The notes: a model not told the origin generated them from the letters alone. Numbered from the stretch's first letter, positions 31,734 through 44,602 are shown. The stretch is 64,000 nucleotides of DNA from Panicum virgatum (GCF_016808335.1 NC_053148.1:44222930-44286929); one strand, 5' to 3'. Numbers and translations: made by a program.

Positions 31734-32458
31734 GGTGCAGTCGTCAGTCGTGCAGATACAGACTTGTGCCTGGCACTGTACGCCCTGCTGGTGAAAGGAA
31801 GGTGAAACAAAGCAAGATCATTGGTGAGGAAGCTGCTTGACGAAATCGGCAAAGAGCCAGAGACAGACAGGACCGCGAGTAGACAGTGGTCTTAAAGATA
31901 CCGAGAGATCCCTCACACCTCGCAGTCTCGCACCACCACCATTCACATCTGAATTCCTCTTCCGGTGGTCGCAGCATGTCCACTCCCGAATTGGAATGGC
32001 ATATTCCATCCCCAATGTGACGACACACCTTGACCGATTGCTTGTGTCACTCTAGGAAGTCTTGTCCATCACCAAGCTGAAGTTCGTGTCGAGCTAGGGT
32101 TCGTTCAACTCCATAGTCCCATCTCCCATGAAAATGATCGTCCAGGATGTGAAATGGGAAGCCGCCTTCTTCAGAGTGGCCATCAGATCGAGCACTGCCT
32201 TGTTGAAAATCCTGTGGGGATCCTTGACGATGCAGCAGTATATGCCAGTATGAATTCAGAACTCGCTGATTTATCTGACACGCACACGCCCGGTTGAATG
32301 ATCCTGTTGGGCACTAAGCCTGCCTGTCTGTCAGAGCTCCGAAGAAAATCCCGAGCATGTCGACATGCAGGCCGCTTTCCGCTGACAGTTGCAACAGGAT
32401 GTGATGGAATCGTAGATCTTGTCTGCTGCACGCGGATCGTTCTGGTTCCAAGATTGTT
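31734..32458. repeat. Segmental duplication, copy 2
   Basis: Homologous to 4212-4943 in the same orientation. Copy 2 lacks a few short tracts present in copy 1 and differs at scattered positions. Beyond about 32458 the two diverge. See copy 1 for the content. Confidence 0.8.
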
Positions 32459-34015
32459 GAAAGTTTGTGGCGCCGTGATCCCGTTCTTATCGCTGATGGA
32501 AGCCATGGGGTTGACATGACCTAGTTGGGGCACGAGAGCTCGACAGCATGAATGCATGATGGTAACTAGCTAGCTGCGTGCACGACTGTTGACTTTAACC
32601 AGATAGCCTAAAATGATATCTTCGTTTCAGAGCTCATCATTTTGCTACTGGGAAAAAAAACACGCCAAACTCGCAAGATTTCCAAACGACCTCCCAAGAT
32701 CACGTAATGCAGTAGTACATTCATTTAATTAAGCTGTATAATACTCTATGCGATATGCTCTGAATTTCTTTATACCCATTGCTGCTTTTGATAATTGTTC
32801 AGACTGCTTTCATCCGCTGGCATAGAAAATTTCCTGCAGGTGGATTCGTGCCGAATCATCATTAGGAGTAGCTGCTACCCGCATAACGTGAGCTGAAAGG
32901 CTTAATAAAATGCACCGGCAAGTATCGATTCGGCCGGAACAAAAAAAGAAAAGAAAAAAAAAGCTGTGTGGCAAACAGCCGCATTCACAGACTAGATATT
33001 AGGTTAGTGGGTAGCAGAATCAGTGCCTGCAATTATCAAACCAACCATCCCCTAAACAATTCCTGGGTACGTTCTTCGCCGCTACTGTCTCACGCTCCTC
33101 ATCAATCACCCTGACCTCTTTTTTTTCTCTTCTTTTTGGCCTGCTTTACGCAAAGATTAACACGAGCTGATCCACATGCATGGCCGATGAGCCACGCAAG
33201 TTGCTTTCTCACTCCCCTACTGGCTACTACTCCCGCGAGATTCGAGCTGAGGCTGGACTAAAAATTTAAAATAGCACGCTCGCTGCTCGCAAGGGCGCAG
33301 CGCCTTGTTGTCCCAGTTGATGATCCCAATGACCCAATCATCGCAGGGCCTATCTTGTTCGGAGCAGAGTAGCATGCCTGCTCCTGCTCGCGATCTCTCC
33401 TCTTTGTGGTGGATCGGCAGAAGGTTCTGCTGCTTTAACCACCACTTGCTGCCCACAACGAACGCCACGCAGCTCGATTTAATTAGAGCATTCCTCCGCG
33501 GGTTGGTGATTACAGAGATCCCCGGAGATCGATGTGCCGGCCGGGCCTACTAGTCTAGCGGACGAGGAAACCATGCGACGGGCGCGCGCATTGTTTTTCA
33601 GTTCGAGGCGGGCAGGTCCGGATCATATTCTCGCCGATTCGATCGGGGGATTAGTTTATCCCCGCGACGATCTAGTGACGGGAGCAGCGGAACAATCATC
33701 GTTCGAGCGAGGCTGCTAATCAGCTGGCGGGAGTGGCTTCGGCATGTGGGTCTCCTCCTCCCCCTCGAAACGAGCAAAAGAAATCGGGGCGTGCTTCGAG
33801 AAGGCGGCCGGCGGCCGGGGACATCCGTTAGTTAATCGTTGGGAGCGGCGGCGGCGGCGATCATGCGTGGCACGCAGCGCGGGGATCGAATGATGGATCC
33901 GCTCTCATCGACAGGCGCCGGCCGGTCGATCTCGAGGCGGGATTTTTCTTTTAAAAAAAACGGGTTTGTCGATCAGCCGGAATGGGGCGACGTCGCGGGC
34001 GTATGCGCCACGAAC
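32459..34015. other. Unassigned DNA left of element Z
   Basis: AT-rich to about 33200, then increasingly GC-rich toward the Z insertion. Short frames such as 33217-33468 on the minus strand show no domain. Removing Z would join the GC-rich DNA here to the GC-rich block at 45549-46300. The two were one region before Z inserted; its nature is unknown. Confidence 0.35.
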
Positions 34016-34020
34016 CCGCC

Positions 34021-34272
34021 TGTTGGGGAACCACATTCGGTCCGGTCGCCGAAGGTTCGCGATGACAGGAAGTCAAGGACACTGAAGCGAATGGCTATCG
34101 TAAGGGTATAAAAGAGTAATTATACATAGGAGGCATAACGACGTCTATAAATACCCCTTGTAATGTTCATTGATGGGACACATGGAATAGAGAGAATATT
34201 CACTACTCGAATCGTGTGCTTGTCCCTTACTGTTGCAGTGCCCGTCCGTCCCGGAGACACTCTCCACCAACA
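34021..34272 (+). repeat. 5' LTR of element Z, internally deleted (252 bp)
   Basis: Matches both ends of the 572-bp 3' LTR but lacks about 320 bp between roughly 34092 and 34100. A TATAAATA box at 34146-34153 survives. Differences in the shared part are several percent by eye. Confidence 0.9.
34146..34153 (+). promoter_or_regulatory. TATA box in Z 5' LTR
   Basis: TATAAATA, repeated at 45416-45423 in the 3' LTR, in the orientation of gag-pol. Confidence 0.6.
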
Positions 34273-34273
34273 A

Positions 34274-34292
34274 TTTGGCGCCCACCCGTCGG
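34274..34292 (+). other. Primer binding site of element Z
   Basis: TTTGGCGCCCACCCGTCGG lies one base after the LTR end. It belongs to the TTGGCGCC-type PBS common in grass gypsy elements. Confidence 0.7.
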
Positions 34293-34305
34293 TTCGATAC
34301 ACCAC

Positions 34306-35832
34306 ATGGCAGCGACGAAGAAGAGAGGAACCACCGGAGCCACTTCGGAGGACACGACGACGACGACGACAACACCCTCGCAGGGCGAAGCGGCAGCAAC
34401 ACAGGTGAACGGAACTAGCAGCGACGGCGTCTCCGTCGACGCCCTTGCAGATGGCCAGCTTGAAGTCAACCTTCTGGACCTCGGCGTCTCAGCCAAAGAC
34501 ATCGCGGCGATGCGTCATATCGACGCTCGCATTGAAGAGGCGCGAAGGGCTCAGCAGCAAGCCTTGGAAGCAGAACCTTCGGAGCCACAGATGACGACAA
34601 GAGCGAAGGGGAAGCAGACCATGCTCACCGAAACAGAGCGTCAAGAGCAGTACAACAAGTTGAGGGAGGAGGAGCTTCGCTGCAAGGCGATGCAGGAGAA
34701 GCTCCGTGCCCAGCGGCTGCAGCTCGAGAAATTGCAGGCACCACCACCACCATTACCGCAGAAGGAGATGATCGGGGTCAACCCGCGGCAACAAGAACCA
34801 CCAAGGTTCCGCCCAAAGTTCGTGCCGGTCAAGGAGATCTCTGACCATTCTGAGTCAGACGGCGAAGAGCATTACCGAAGAAGGCATCAATGAATATCAC
34901 CATTGTCCGAAGAGCTGGAGGAGGTGCGGTGGCCTCATCGCCTCAACCCAGCAATATTGCCGCAGTTCAATGGGGAATCAGACCCCGAAGAGTTCCTCCT
35001 CAAATACGAAGCCACCATAGAAGCATCAAGAGGAGATACCGCATGTAAAGCGAAGGCGCTCGTCCTCGCATTGAAGGGTTTGGCGCAGCGTTGGTATGCA
35101 AACATCCCTCCAGGAACCATTCTGTCTTGGAAGTAGCTTCGCTTCGAACTATGTGCAAGTTTCCGCGCTGTGAGGCCCGACGATGTCACATCCTATGATT
35201 TTCACGATCTGAGCCAAGGTAGCATGACCTTGCAAGAATATCTTCAGAGCATCATGAAGCTTCGCGCAAGAGCACCCAATGTCGCCGACCAGAGCATCAT
35301 CGATTCTGTGGTGAAGGGGATCAACCTAGGACCATGCGGAGAATACATATCTCGGCGCAAGCCGAAGATAGCGACGAAGTTATTCGAGATTATGCAAGAG
35401 TATTGCATATCCGACCGTGCGAAGAGAAGAAGGCTCGAGGAGAAGCATGAGCAGAAGAAGTCGCGAAGCAGTGAGAGATCCCATTCAAAACCATGGCACG
35501 CAGATGAGCCGAAGCAGAAGAGAACAGTGAACAATATCTCCGAAGAAGAACCCCGAGAGTCCAGACACCATCACCGGGGGAAAGGCGAGAGGGACCGCCA
35601 CGAAGAAAGATCCAATCGCGATGATCGTCACCATCGCGAGGAACGACACAACAAAAGCCGGAGAGACAGTGGAGGTCGAAGAGAGAAAATCCCATTCTGT
35701 TTTTTCCACGGCAAGGACAAAGGCCATTGGACAAATGAATGCCCCTTCGCCATTGAAAGAAAAGAAGAGTTTGATTGGCAGAACTCCCAGCCAGCGAAGC
35801 CAGTTAATCATATCTCGCAGTTCCCACCATAG
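34306..35832 (+). pseudogene. Gag of element Z
   Basis: Starts at the ATG 33 bp after the LTR (MAATKKRGTTGATSED). A coiled-coil Arg/Glu/Gln region (residues ~80-150) is followed by the gag capsid domain (FNGESDPEEFLLKYEATIEAS, LKGLAQRWYANIPPG). A long Arg/His/Glu-rich basic segment and a zinc-knuckle-like motif CFFHGKDKGHWTNEC come next. All parts are in one frame, interrupted by in-frame stops at 34891-34893 and 35134-35136 and closed by a TAG at 35830-35832. The downstream protease is in the same frame. Confidence 0.85.
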
Positions 35833-36087
35833 TCTTCGGCAACGGCAACCACTTGGGCTCCTACGCCAAATTGGCCGGTGTCATACCCAGTTTTCAATTA
35901 CAACCTGCTACCGTATGCACCACCTCCACAACAATCAGTACCAATGCTACCACCTCCGCAGTACAGTCAGACATGGTCCAGAAGCTCCACACCATTGTCT
36001 TGTGACACAACAAATCTACCTCCACCTTCGAAACATGAGCCAGGGTAGATTCCCGAGCGAGCAAACGATGCACCTTCGGGCAGCAGG

Positions 36088-36867
36088 GTGAACATCATCA
36101 ACGCCATCTCCGGAGGATCCAACGAACCAGTGCTTGAGACAAAGAGGCAGCGCAAGGAGTACTTCAGAACAGTTTCTCATGTCAGCGAGGGCAAATGCTT
36201 CCAAACAACTTGGTCGCATGTCCCGATATCCTTCACACAGGCAGACCTTCGGCTGCAACACTACCCACACAATGACCCTCTCGTCATCAGGGCCAACATC
36301 GGCAAGAATTCAGTGCACTTCGCAGGGAACGATGTAGGGAGAATATTGGTGGACAATGGGAGCTCCGTAGACATCCTCGTATGGCAGTGCTTTGTAAAAA
36401 TGGGTTTCATAGAAACAGCCCTGCACAAGTCACAGTATCCGATCATTGGCTTCGGAGGCAAGAGAATCGAAGCTCTTGGCAAGATAGAGCTCAATGTCAC
36501 ATTCGGCGAAGGAGCAGCACAAAGAACCGAAGCAATAACCTTCGATGTAGTTGACATCAACTACCCATATAATGCCATCTTCGGGCACAACACCTTGGTT
36601 AAATTTGCAGCAGTGATTCATCAGTCCTATCTATGCATGAAGTTACCTTCGGCCGGAGGAATCATCACAGTCTTCGGCAACCAGGAAAAAGCAAGAAGAT
36701 GCGAAGACAATGCATCAATTGGCAACAAGAATGTCCATATCATTGAAACACCAAATGAGGACAATGAGGCTGCAAACAGCGAAGAGCCAGAGAAGTCAGG
36801 GGGGTATCCCCAGCGGAACACACGAAGAAGGTGCCATTGTGCGAAGATGTGCCCGACCGAATGGTGA
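36088..36867 (+). pseudogene. Protease region of element Z
   Basis: Same frame as gag. It contains ILVDNGSSVDILVW, a retroviral-type aspartic protease motif (Asp present), and YNAIFGHNTLVKF, the equivalent of the ILGR region. The frame runs out at 36867, while the RT frame overlaps from 36831, so a 1-base shift lies near 36815. Confidence 0.83.
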
Positions 36868-38298
36868 TCATCGGAAAAGGGCTTGAAGAGGCCGAAGAAG
36901 CCAGGCTTATACAGTTTCTCCGCAACAATCAAGATGTGTTTGCTTGGTCCTCTTCGAATATGCGAGGGGTCAGTCGAGAGGTCATCGAGCATGAGCTCAG
37001 TGTGAACCGGAAGGCAAAACCAGTAAAGCAGGGACAAAGGACAATGTCCGAAGAAAGGCAGAAAGCGGCTAGGGACGTGGTACAGAAATTACTGGACGCG
37101 GGCGTCATCTGCGAGGTCCAGTACCTGGAGTGGCTAGCAAATGTTGTCATGGTACCGAAGAAGAACGGGAAGTGGCAAATGTTCATTGACTTCACAATCT
37201 TGAACAAGGCGTGCCCAAAGGACGAATACCCACTACCACGAATTGACACCCTGGTCGATGCAGCAGCTTGCTCGGAGATGCTTAATATGTTGGATTGTTT
37301 CTCAGGTTATCACCAGATATTCATGAACAAGGCAGACGAAGAGAAGACCAGTTTCACCACCCCCTTCAGGACATATTGCTACGTGAGAATGCCAGAGGGC
37401 CTCCGCAATGCCGGATGCACTTTTAACAGAATGATCAAAACTGGGAGATCAACTGGGGAGGAACATCTCCGCATATGTCGACGATGTTGTTGTCCGAAGC
37501 AAGAGGAGGGAGGATCATATCCAAGACCTTCGCGAAACATTCGCGAACCTTCACCGTCATGGTTTGAAGCTGAACCCAGAGAAATGCGTCTTCGGAGTCC
37601 GAAGAGGCAAATTATTGGGATGCATGATAACAGAAAGGGGAATTGAGGCAAATCCGGAGAAGATAGAAGCCATAAGGCGGATGAACCCGCCAACTACAAG
37701 AAAGAGGGTGCAAAAGTTAGCATGCAGGTTGGCCTCACTTAACCGATTCATATCAAAATCTGCGGAGAAGTGCCTTCCATTTTTCAAGGCGCTGAAAGGC
37801 TCAGGCAACTTAGAATGGGGCGAAGAGCAGGCGAAGGCCTTCGAAGACCTAAAGCAGTACTTTGAGAAATTGGCAGTCTTGTCCAACCCTTCGGAGAAGG
37901 TGGAGTTGTTGTTATACATCTCCACATCAGGCGCAGCCGTCAGCGTCGCTCTCGTCGAAGAGCGCATGGTCGAAGGGGCATTAACGCAGGCGCCCATATA
38001 TTTCATCTCCGAAGCTTTGAACGGATCGAAATTGCTATACTCAGAGATGGAGAAAATGGCATACACGGTAGTCATGGCAGCTCGCAAACTTCGTTACTAC
38101 TTCCAGAGCCACAAAATCAAGGTTCCAACCTCTTTCCCGCTCTGGGACACGTTTGAAAACAGAGAAGCCTCCGGCAGGATAGGCCAATGGGCTATGCAGT
38201 TAGCCGAGCACACTATTGACTTCATCTCCAGATCAGTAATCAAGTCACAGGTCTTGGCAGATTTCATCGCAGATTGGACTCCAGCCACACCTTCTTAA
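36831..38298 (+). pseudogene. Reverse transcriptase and first RNase H of element Z
   Basis: The RT palm is readable: WLANVVMVPKKNGKWQM, MLDCFSGYHQIFM (motif A Asp intact) and MPEGLRNAGCTFNRM. After a frameshift near 37445 it continues with AYVDDVVV (37474-37485) and LNPEKCVFGVRRGKLLG. The connection-type RNase H follows (YFISEALNGSKLLYSEMEKM, VLADFIADWTPA) to a stop at 38296-38298. The motif MPFGL reads MPEGL here. Confidence 0.87.
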
Positions 38299-38720
38299 GA
38301 ACAACTGAAGATAGAAGCAATATGGCAACTTGAGTGCAATGGGGCTTACCAGAGAGATGGGGCAGGGGCTTCGGCTGTATTGACAGCACCCTCGGGCATG
38401 CAACTGAAGTACGCAGTAAGACTTGATTTCAAGGGGTGCACCAACAATGTCACAGAGTACGAAGGCCTTTTTTGGGTCTTCGCAAAGCAAGAGCGCTGGG
38501 CGCGCGAAGGTTAACGATAAGGTCTGATTCAGAGTTGATCACAGGCCAAATAAACAAGTCAAACAGGGCTCTCAAGCCAGAATTGGCGAAGTACCTGGCA
38601 GCAGTGCGAAGCATGGAGAAATACTTCCTCGGGTTTAGTATCCGCAGTTTCTCCAGAACGAAGAATAAGCAAGCCGACCAACTGGCGAAGGCAGCAGCAC
38701 AGTTCGATCCATTACCGCCA
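38299..38720 (+). pseudogene. Second (archaeal-type) RNase H of element Z
   Basis: The domain reads LECNGAYQRDGAGAS, NNVTEYEGL and then, after a frameshift near 38460, RSDSELITGQINKSNR and TKNKQADQLAKAAA. The first catalytic Asp is Asn (ECNGA where ECDGA is expected). The Glu, second Asp and final Asp remain. It is separated from the first RNase H by a TAA, confirming the dual RNase H plan. Confidence 0.75.
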
Positions 38721-40035
38721 GATGTGTTTTTCGAAACTTTAAAGCAGGCCTCCGTCAATTGTGCCGAAGAACCAGCCAAATTCGTCAACGCCATAACCAG
38801 CGAAGACTGGAGGGCCGCCATAATGGCCTACCTTCGCGGACATTTCGTCCCGGAGGATGAGAAGGAAGAAATGAGAATGGCACTTTGGGCCAGGAATTAC
38901 AAAATCGTAGGCGAAGAGTTATACAGAGGGGGAGTCTGCGCACCACTCCTAAAGTGCATCTCATGTGAAGAAGGCAAACAGCTGCTTGAAGAGATACATG
39001 CAGGGATGTGTTCTTCGCACATCGCAACGAGGGCCCTGGTCGGCAAAGCTTTCCGTGAAGGATTTTATTGGCCCTCGGCTATGGCGGACGCCCACGATGT
39101 GGTTCGCACATGTCCAAATTACCAGAGACATGCCCCATATATCAAATTCCCACCCGACGAGGTGTAGCTACTTCCTCCGGTGTGGCCCCTCGCACGATGG
39201 GGGCATTGATATCGTTGGACCATTGCCTACAGCTCCAGGAAACTACAAGTACGCTGTCGTGACGGTAGAGTACTTCTCCAAATGGGTCGAGGCCAAAGCA
39301 CTCAGGGACATCACAGCAGGAGCCCTACAAAAATTCTTTTGGCAGAACATCGTCTGCCGCTTCGGGGTCCCGAAGGAGGTTACAGTGGACAATGGCAAGC
39401 AGTTTGACTGCGCAACTTTCAGGGAGTTCACCACTCAACTTGGCACCAACTTATGCTTCGCGTCGGTCTACCGCCCGCAGTCCAACGGCGCGGTGAAAAG
39501 GGCCACCGACATCATCTTCGCAGGCATCAAGAAAAATATCACTGAGCTTCCGAAGGGGAAATGGGCGGATGAGCTGTCGAGGGTCATATGGTCTCATAAC
39601 ACAACAGAGTCCAGGACCACGAAGTTCACCCCCTTCAAGCTTCTATATGGTGAAGAAGCCGTAACACCCGAGGAAATCAAACTCAAATCCTGGAGAACAG
39701 CCGAAGGGGCAGAAAATATCGAAGAAGACATCAAACCCTCAATTGACACAATCAAAGCTGGTAAGATACAAGGAGCAATAAACTTGGGAAAATATCAAGA
39801 AGAGACACGAAGGTTGAAGAATAAGAAAGTGAAGCCCAGAAACATCAAAGAGGGCGACTTGGTGCTTCGAAGAATACCGAAGGCCAAGCAAAAGGGCAAG
39901 ATGCACAGCAAGTGGGAAGGCCCATTTATCGTCGCATCTATGGCAAGGCCAGAGGCCTGCAGGCTCCCCACGCTAGAAGGCACCGAAGACCCTTATTCAT
40001 GGAACAAGGACATGCTACAGAAGTACTACATGTAG
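38721..40035 (+). pseudogene. Integrase of element Z
   Basis: The zinc domain reads IHAGMCSSH..RTCPNYQRH; the last zinc-binding Cys is Tyr (CPNYQRH for CPNCQRH). A TAG at 39165-39167 and a frameshift follow. The core then has GIDIVGPLP and TVDNGKQFD (first two Asp) but RPQSNGAVKRATD, in which the catalytic Glu is Lys. The C-terminal region has EGDLVLRR and WEGPF and ends LQKYYM. This integrase has lost both a zinc ligand and its catalytic Glu. Confidence 0.87.
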
Positions 40036-41694
40036 GAAATGTGTAAAAGCCACCGGAGGGAAATAACCGAAGGGGCTTGTAGGGCAAACTCTTTTTCTTT
40101 ATGCTTTTTCTCGTGTAAATCCGCACAATGTATCGAAGGGCCCGTACTCTTTTTCTCACGGGGGAAGCTTTTGAGTGTCCACTCGGGCGCCGAAGGTGTG
40201 AGGTTTTTAACGAGGCGGAACCCTATGTAACCCCTTGTGAAATATAAACAAGGCCCCCACAAAAGAGTCTCGAAGGAACAGGCACGCTGCAAAGGCGCCG
40301 AAGCGTCTATCCCTCTTCATCAAAGCAAAGAGGGGAGTCATCGGCGCAAAGTACAAGCCATAACACTTGAAAGAAGTAAGCACGAGGCGCAATCCCGATT
40401 AAGGGCTTCGCTCCTCTTAGCTTCACTTCCAAAGAAATTAACAAAATCGAGTCGCATGAAAGCGAAGGGTGGAAAGTCCTGTCGCACGAAAGCCGAAGGC
40501 TAAATGCGAACCTCTCCGGCTAAAGAGCCGAAGGTCCCCTAACAAAGTCCTTACGAGCGAATGCCTAAGGCAAAAAGTTCTATCGCGCGAAAGCCGAAGG
40601 CTAGGTGCGAACCTCTCCGGCTAAAGAGCCGAAGGTCCCCTGACAAAGTCCTTATGAGCGAATGTCTAAGGAGGAAAGTCCTGTCGCACGAAAGCCGAAT
40701 GCTAGGCACGACCTTTCCCGGCTAAAAAGACGAAGGGGCTAAGATGCAAGTTCATCATCCCCACAAATCGAGCGAAGGGGGGTGGCGCTTTGCAAACAAT
40801 TTACGCACGACAGCGTCGATGATGAACTATTCAAAACACGTTTATCTCCTCACCCGTGCGAAGGGGGGTGGCGCTTCGCAACACACATTTGTACACAGCA
40901 GAAGGATAAACGCCTAAGAACCATACATTCAATACGAATCGAGCAGTTTATTACAATAAGAAAAACACACTTCGCGTGAAAGCACAAAGACATAAATTAC
41001 ATGGCTACATCCAAGGCCTCTTCGTCGAAGACAAGGCGGTCCACTTCAGATATGACCTCCCGGACCGCCACATCTATTATTTCTTCGGCTGTCCGTCGAA
41101 GAAACGCTTTGAAGTCCTCCCCTGAAACCGAGGGAAATGCAAATCAACTAGAGCTCTCGTCAAAGATGCCCTTCCGACGATACATAAATTCATGCGGCAT
41201 AGGGAATCTTCGTCCACCGGCTCCGGTTTCGGCTCACGGAGACCGCCGGGAGCACTATAAGTCCTATCAGTATCAAGAATCCGCTTTATTTCGCGGCGAA
41301 GCGCGTGGTCCGCAAGATCTTTGCGTGTTTTTTAGGGTCACACTGAAACTCAGCGAAAAAATGCTTCGTATCGGTGTCTCGAAGCTCATAAACGCGTACC
41401 CTATTCTCCCAAAATTCCTCAAATAAAACTGAAGGGTAACGAGCGTGGAATTTCGCCCAAGAAGGACCAGAGACATAAAAGTTCCCTCGTCTCAGAATAC
41501 GAGGAAGCACGCCTTCGGTCACCTGCGCAGGGGACAACACAGGGTCCTGCGCAGATACCGAAGGTGTTAGCTTATAAAAGTAATAATTACGACCAGAAGA
41601 CCCCTGTACAACAGCCTACAATAACCCTCACACCTCGCCAGCCGAAGGACGAGAAGAGGACGCCCTTGTCCGGTCTTCGGGCGCCGGGGCTCCA
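40036..41694. other. Spacer of element Z with 101-bp tandem repeats
   Basis: It lies between the end of INT and the end of the antisense gene. A unit of 101-102 bp starting GGAAAGTCCTGTCGCACGAA begins at 40471, 40572 and 40674 (third copy partial). The rest is CGAAGG-rich and non-coding. Convergent transcripts of INT and the antisense gene would end in this spacer. Confidence 0.6.
40471..40745. repeat. Tandem repeat, ~101 bp x 2.6
   Basis: Units start at 40471, 40572 and 40674. Each contains CCTCTCCGGCTAAAGAGCCG, an inverted repeat (CTCCGGCT and AGCCG) able to form a small hairpin. The copies differ at a few positions. Confidence 0.8.
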
Positions 41695-44469
41695 TCAGTA
41701 GCGTCGCAGACCGCTTTCACCATTCGCGCCCTCGCCACCAGGTCCTTCTTCGGCAGTCACAACTTCTTTGAGGATGGGCTCCGCGATGGCATCAACCTTG
41801 GCCTAGAGCTGAACGATGCCAACCAGTAGTAAGTGGGTTTTTCGTTGTAAAGAAGGTTGGTAAAAAAAGCGCAGACAATCACCTGGGGCTTCATCCGCTC
41901 GACTTCACGTCGTACAAGGGCACGACCTTCGCCCTTGAAGAAGTGCTCCATGAAGTTAATGGCGATGTTTTTCGCCAAAGCCAGCAGCGTCTTCGGACAA
42001 ACAGTTTCCTCGCCCGGCCAGCGGAAGGATGAGTCACGAAGGGAACGAAGTTGAGCCTTCGTCACCCCGCTAGCCTGTCCGGCTTCGGAGGGAAAAAGAC
42101 CGTACACTGCGGCACTGAGAGTACGGACGGTGACTATGGCACTGATATCTTCATGGAAATGCACCCTGGCGTCCAGCATGGCGACGCAAGTGCGAAGCCA
42201 CTGTAAAAGGAGCCCAGGCCAACTGTATCGGTGCCCTCCGGAAACATATCCGGAGCCACAAGCCCATACCTGGCGAGGAGGTCAGGAAGCTCTTCCTGCA
42301 ACTTCTCCGAGCCGTTCTTTATAGCCTCTTTAAAGGTGTGGAGCCATTTTTGCATAACATCTTGACATTTCTCAGCGTCTTCAGCAAGCAACTTGGCGGC
42401 CTTCGCGGCATCCTCCGCCTTCACCGCCCGATCAGCGGACGCAAGCAGCTACGTGGTAAGAGTCGCCTTCTCCTCAGCAGACCTGTCGAGGCGCTTTTGC
42501 AGCTCTGCCATCTCCTTTTCTAGGGAGGCCACCTTCGCCTCTAGATCAGCAACAACAACTTTTGAGCTGTCCTCAACCGCCAACTGCCGGGCAGCACAGC
42601 TCACAGCCACGAAGGCCTTCAGCGACAAGTCTTGGGCGCTCTCTAGGATGTTACTTAGCCCGCTCCCCATCAAGTCTTTTTCCATGAGGGGGAAGTAGAA
42701 GGAGTCCCCTGCCGCTGCTAAAAGCCCACGTTCGCGGTCCCGGGTCTCAAAACGAAGAGATTTGACGATGTTCCCGCCGAGGCGCACAACAGTGGGCTTC
42801 GCACTGAGTTCCACAGTAGCAGCTTCAGGATCAGCATCATGAACAAAGAAGCTACTGCTATCCAACGAACTGCTTGACCCTTCGCCGCCACTCCCTTTCA
42901 TCCCGGAAGAGGAGGTGGACTTCTCGGCCGAGGGTGATGCTTCGGCGTCTTTCCCGGAAGGCACTTCGGCTTCTTTGCCGGAGGTAGGGGCTCCGCACGG
43001 GAGAGACGAGCGGCGGGAGGAGTCGACCACGATGTTGACCTCCTCGCCGTCGCCCTCATCTTCGGTCTCCAAGGCGGTGCTGAACTCAAGGTCTAGGCCG
43101 GGATGGAGCGCCCTCAGTGGTACCGCCACCTATGGAACGCCGAAAGGTGTTGCCTCGGTAGGAGGACGGTTGCTGTCTTTGCTCCCGCCATCCTCGGATT
43201 CCCCTTTTATCCGCAGGGGTGACTGATGCAGGATGTCATCCAGGATCCGGCTTTTCTTCATCAGGGCCGATGAAGAGGACGCCCGCTTCCTTTTTGCCTT
43301 TTCCAAGGCCTTCGCTTTCTCCGAGGCGTGTGCAGGGGCGGCGCCCGGGCCCTCCGCAATTTTTACCTCAGCCGCCCGCTGAGGAGCGGAGAGGCCTAGG
43401 GCATGAAATACTCGATTCCAGCGGGCTCCGTTGCGGTGAGCCACCAAGGCCTTGTATTCGTCCCTCGAAACCGATCCGACCATCTCGTCGGCCCGGCTCT
43501 CGATAACGGCAGGATCTACCCCTGCATTGCCAAAGAGGCACAAACCATTAGTAACGTAGCGGGCAGCACATCTTAACAAGAACCCAAGCACGAGAACTTA
43601 CGATCAGCCCGAAGGCTGAAGACGGCCGCGAAATCAGGCACTGGAATACCTTCGATCCAGCGGTCCTTGGCTAGCCAGCTGGAGATGTCCCACCCGACCC
43701 TGATGGGGAAATACCCACACGCAACGTTCTCTTCGATGACATCGCGCGTGCTGAAAGTCTTGGACAATTTCCGTAGCAGGGCTAGCAAAGACTCATCTTC
43801 AGCGCGGACATGACAGGCGACCTTCGGCACCTCGCCAAGGGCAGGAACGTGGTCGATGACGAGGGGATGGGTCTTCGTGATGGGATCCAGCGTCACCTTG
43901 TGATAGAACCAGTAGGGTGACCTGTCGTTGGCCCACTTGTTCTTGCTCGCAACGACTGGGCACAGGAGGTTCTTGTGGAAGGCGAAGGTATAGCAGCCAT
44001 ATTGGGGAAGGGCCGATATCTCCGCACCTCCGGCTGATTGTACGGAAATCTTCTTCGGTTGATAGTGTACCCTGAAGGCACGAGCAAAGCCTTCGGCGCT
44101 TGGAGAAAGGTGGCAGGTCTTCGCCAGCCACATATACAGGTTGAGTCGCACGATCGAAGTGGGAGTCATTTGATGCAGATATACCTTAAATAGCCGAAAG
44201 ATGTCCACTGCCACGGAGTCGAGGGGCATTCGAAGACCGGCGGTGAACAGATCGCGGAACACGATCACTTCGTATGCACGAGGATGAGCGACGGTCTCAC
44301 CCGTCGGTGGAGCCCTGACACCGTCCGCAGAGACGAAGCCCCGACGAGCCAGGTCATCGAGGAGGGACGGAGTCATCTTCGACAAGCCGAGCACAGTTGT
44401 CGTCGGCCCTTTTGATTGATCCCTCTTCGGAGCCATCTCCGAAGATGCAGAATGTTCTGAGATCGCCAC
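41695..44469 (-). pseudogene. Antisense multi-exon gene of element Z (putative gypsy-type transposon family)
   Basis: Opposite in direction to gag-pol. Exon 1 (44469-43602) starts MAISEHSASSEMAPKRD. It has the same fold-type sequence as the X/Y antisense genes (RDLFTAGLRMPLDSVAVDIF and then MTPTSIVRLNLYMWLAK), the 'putative gypsy type transposon' domain. An 80-bp GTAAGT..GCAG intron (43522-43601) joins it to a charged, Ser-rich and coiled-coil exon. A second GT..AG intron is at 41809-41882, and the last exon ends at the TGA 41695-41697. Defects are TAG codons near 43130, 42449 and 41806 and a 1-base shift near 42180. A TATA box lies 126 bp upstream of the start. Function unknown. Confidence 0.72.
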
Positions 44470-44594
44470 CCTTGAAGTTCAGCACCGGAATAGTTCGAAG
44501 AAAAATGAGCTCAGAAAGAACCTTCGCCAAAGGAAAAGCGAGGAGGCTGGGAAGCAAGGGCAGTGAAAAGTAAAACACACAGTCGCGGCGCCGG

Positions 44595-44602
44595 TATTTA
44601 TA
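44595..44602 (-). promoter_or_regulatory. TATA box for the antisense gene of Z
   Basis: The minus strand reads CCTATAAATACC here. Transcription would begin near 44570, about 100 bp before the ATG at 44469. It is separate from the LTR promoters and faces the other way. Confidence 0.6.
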
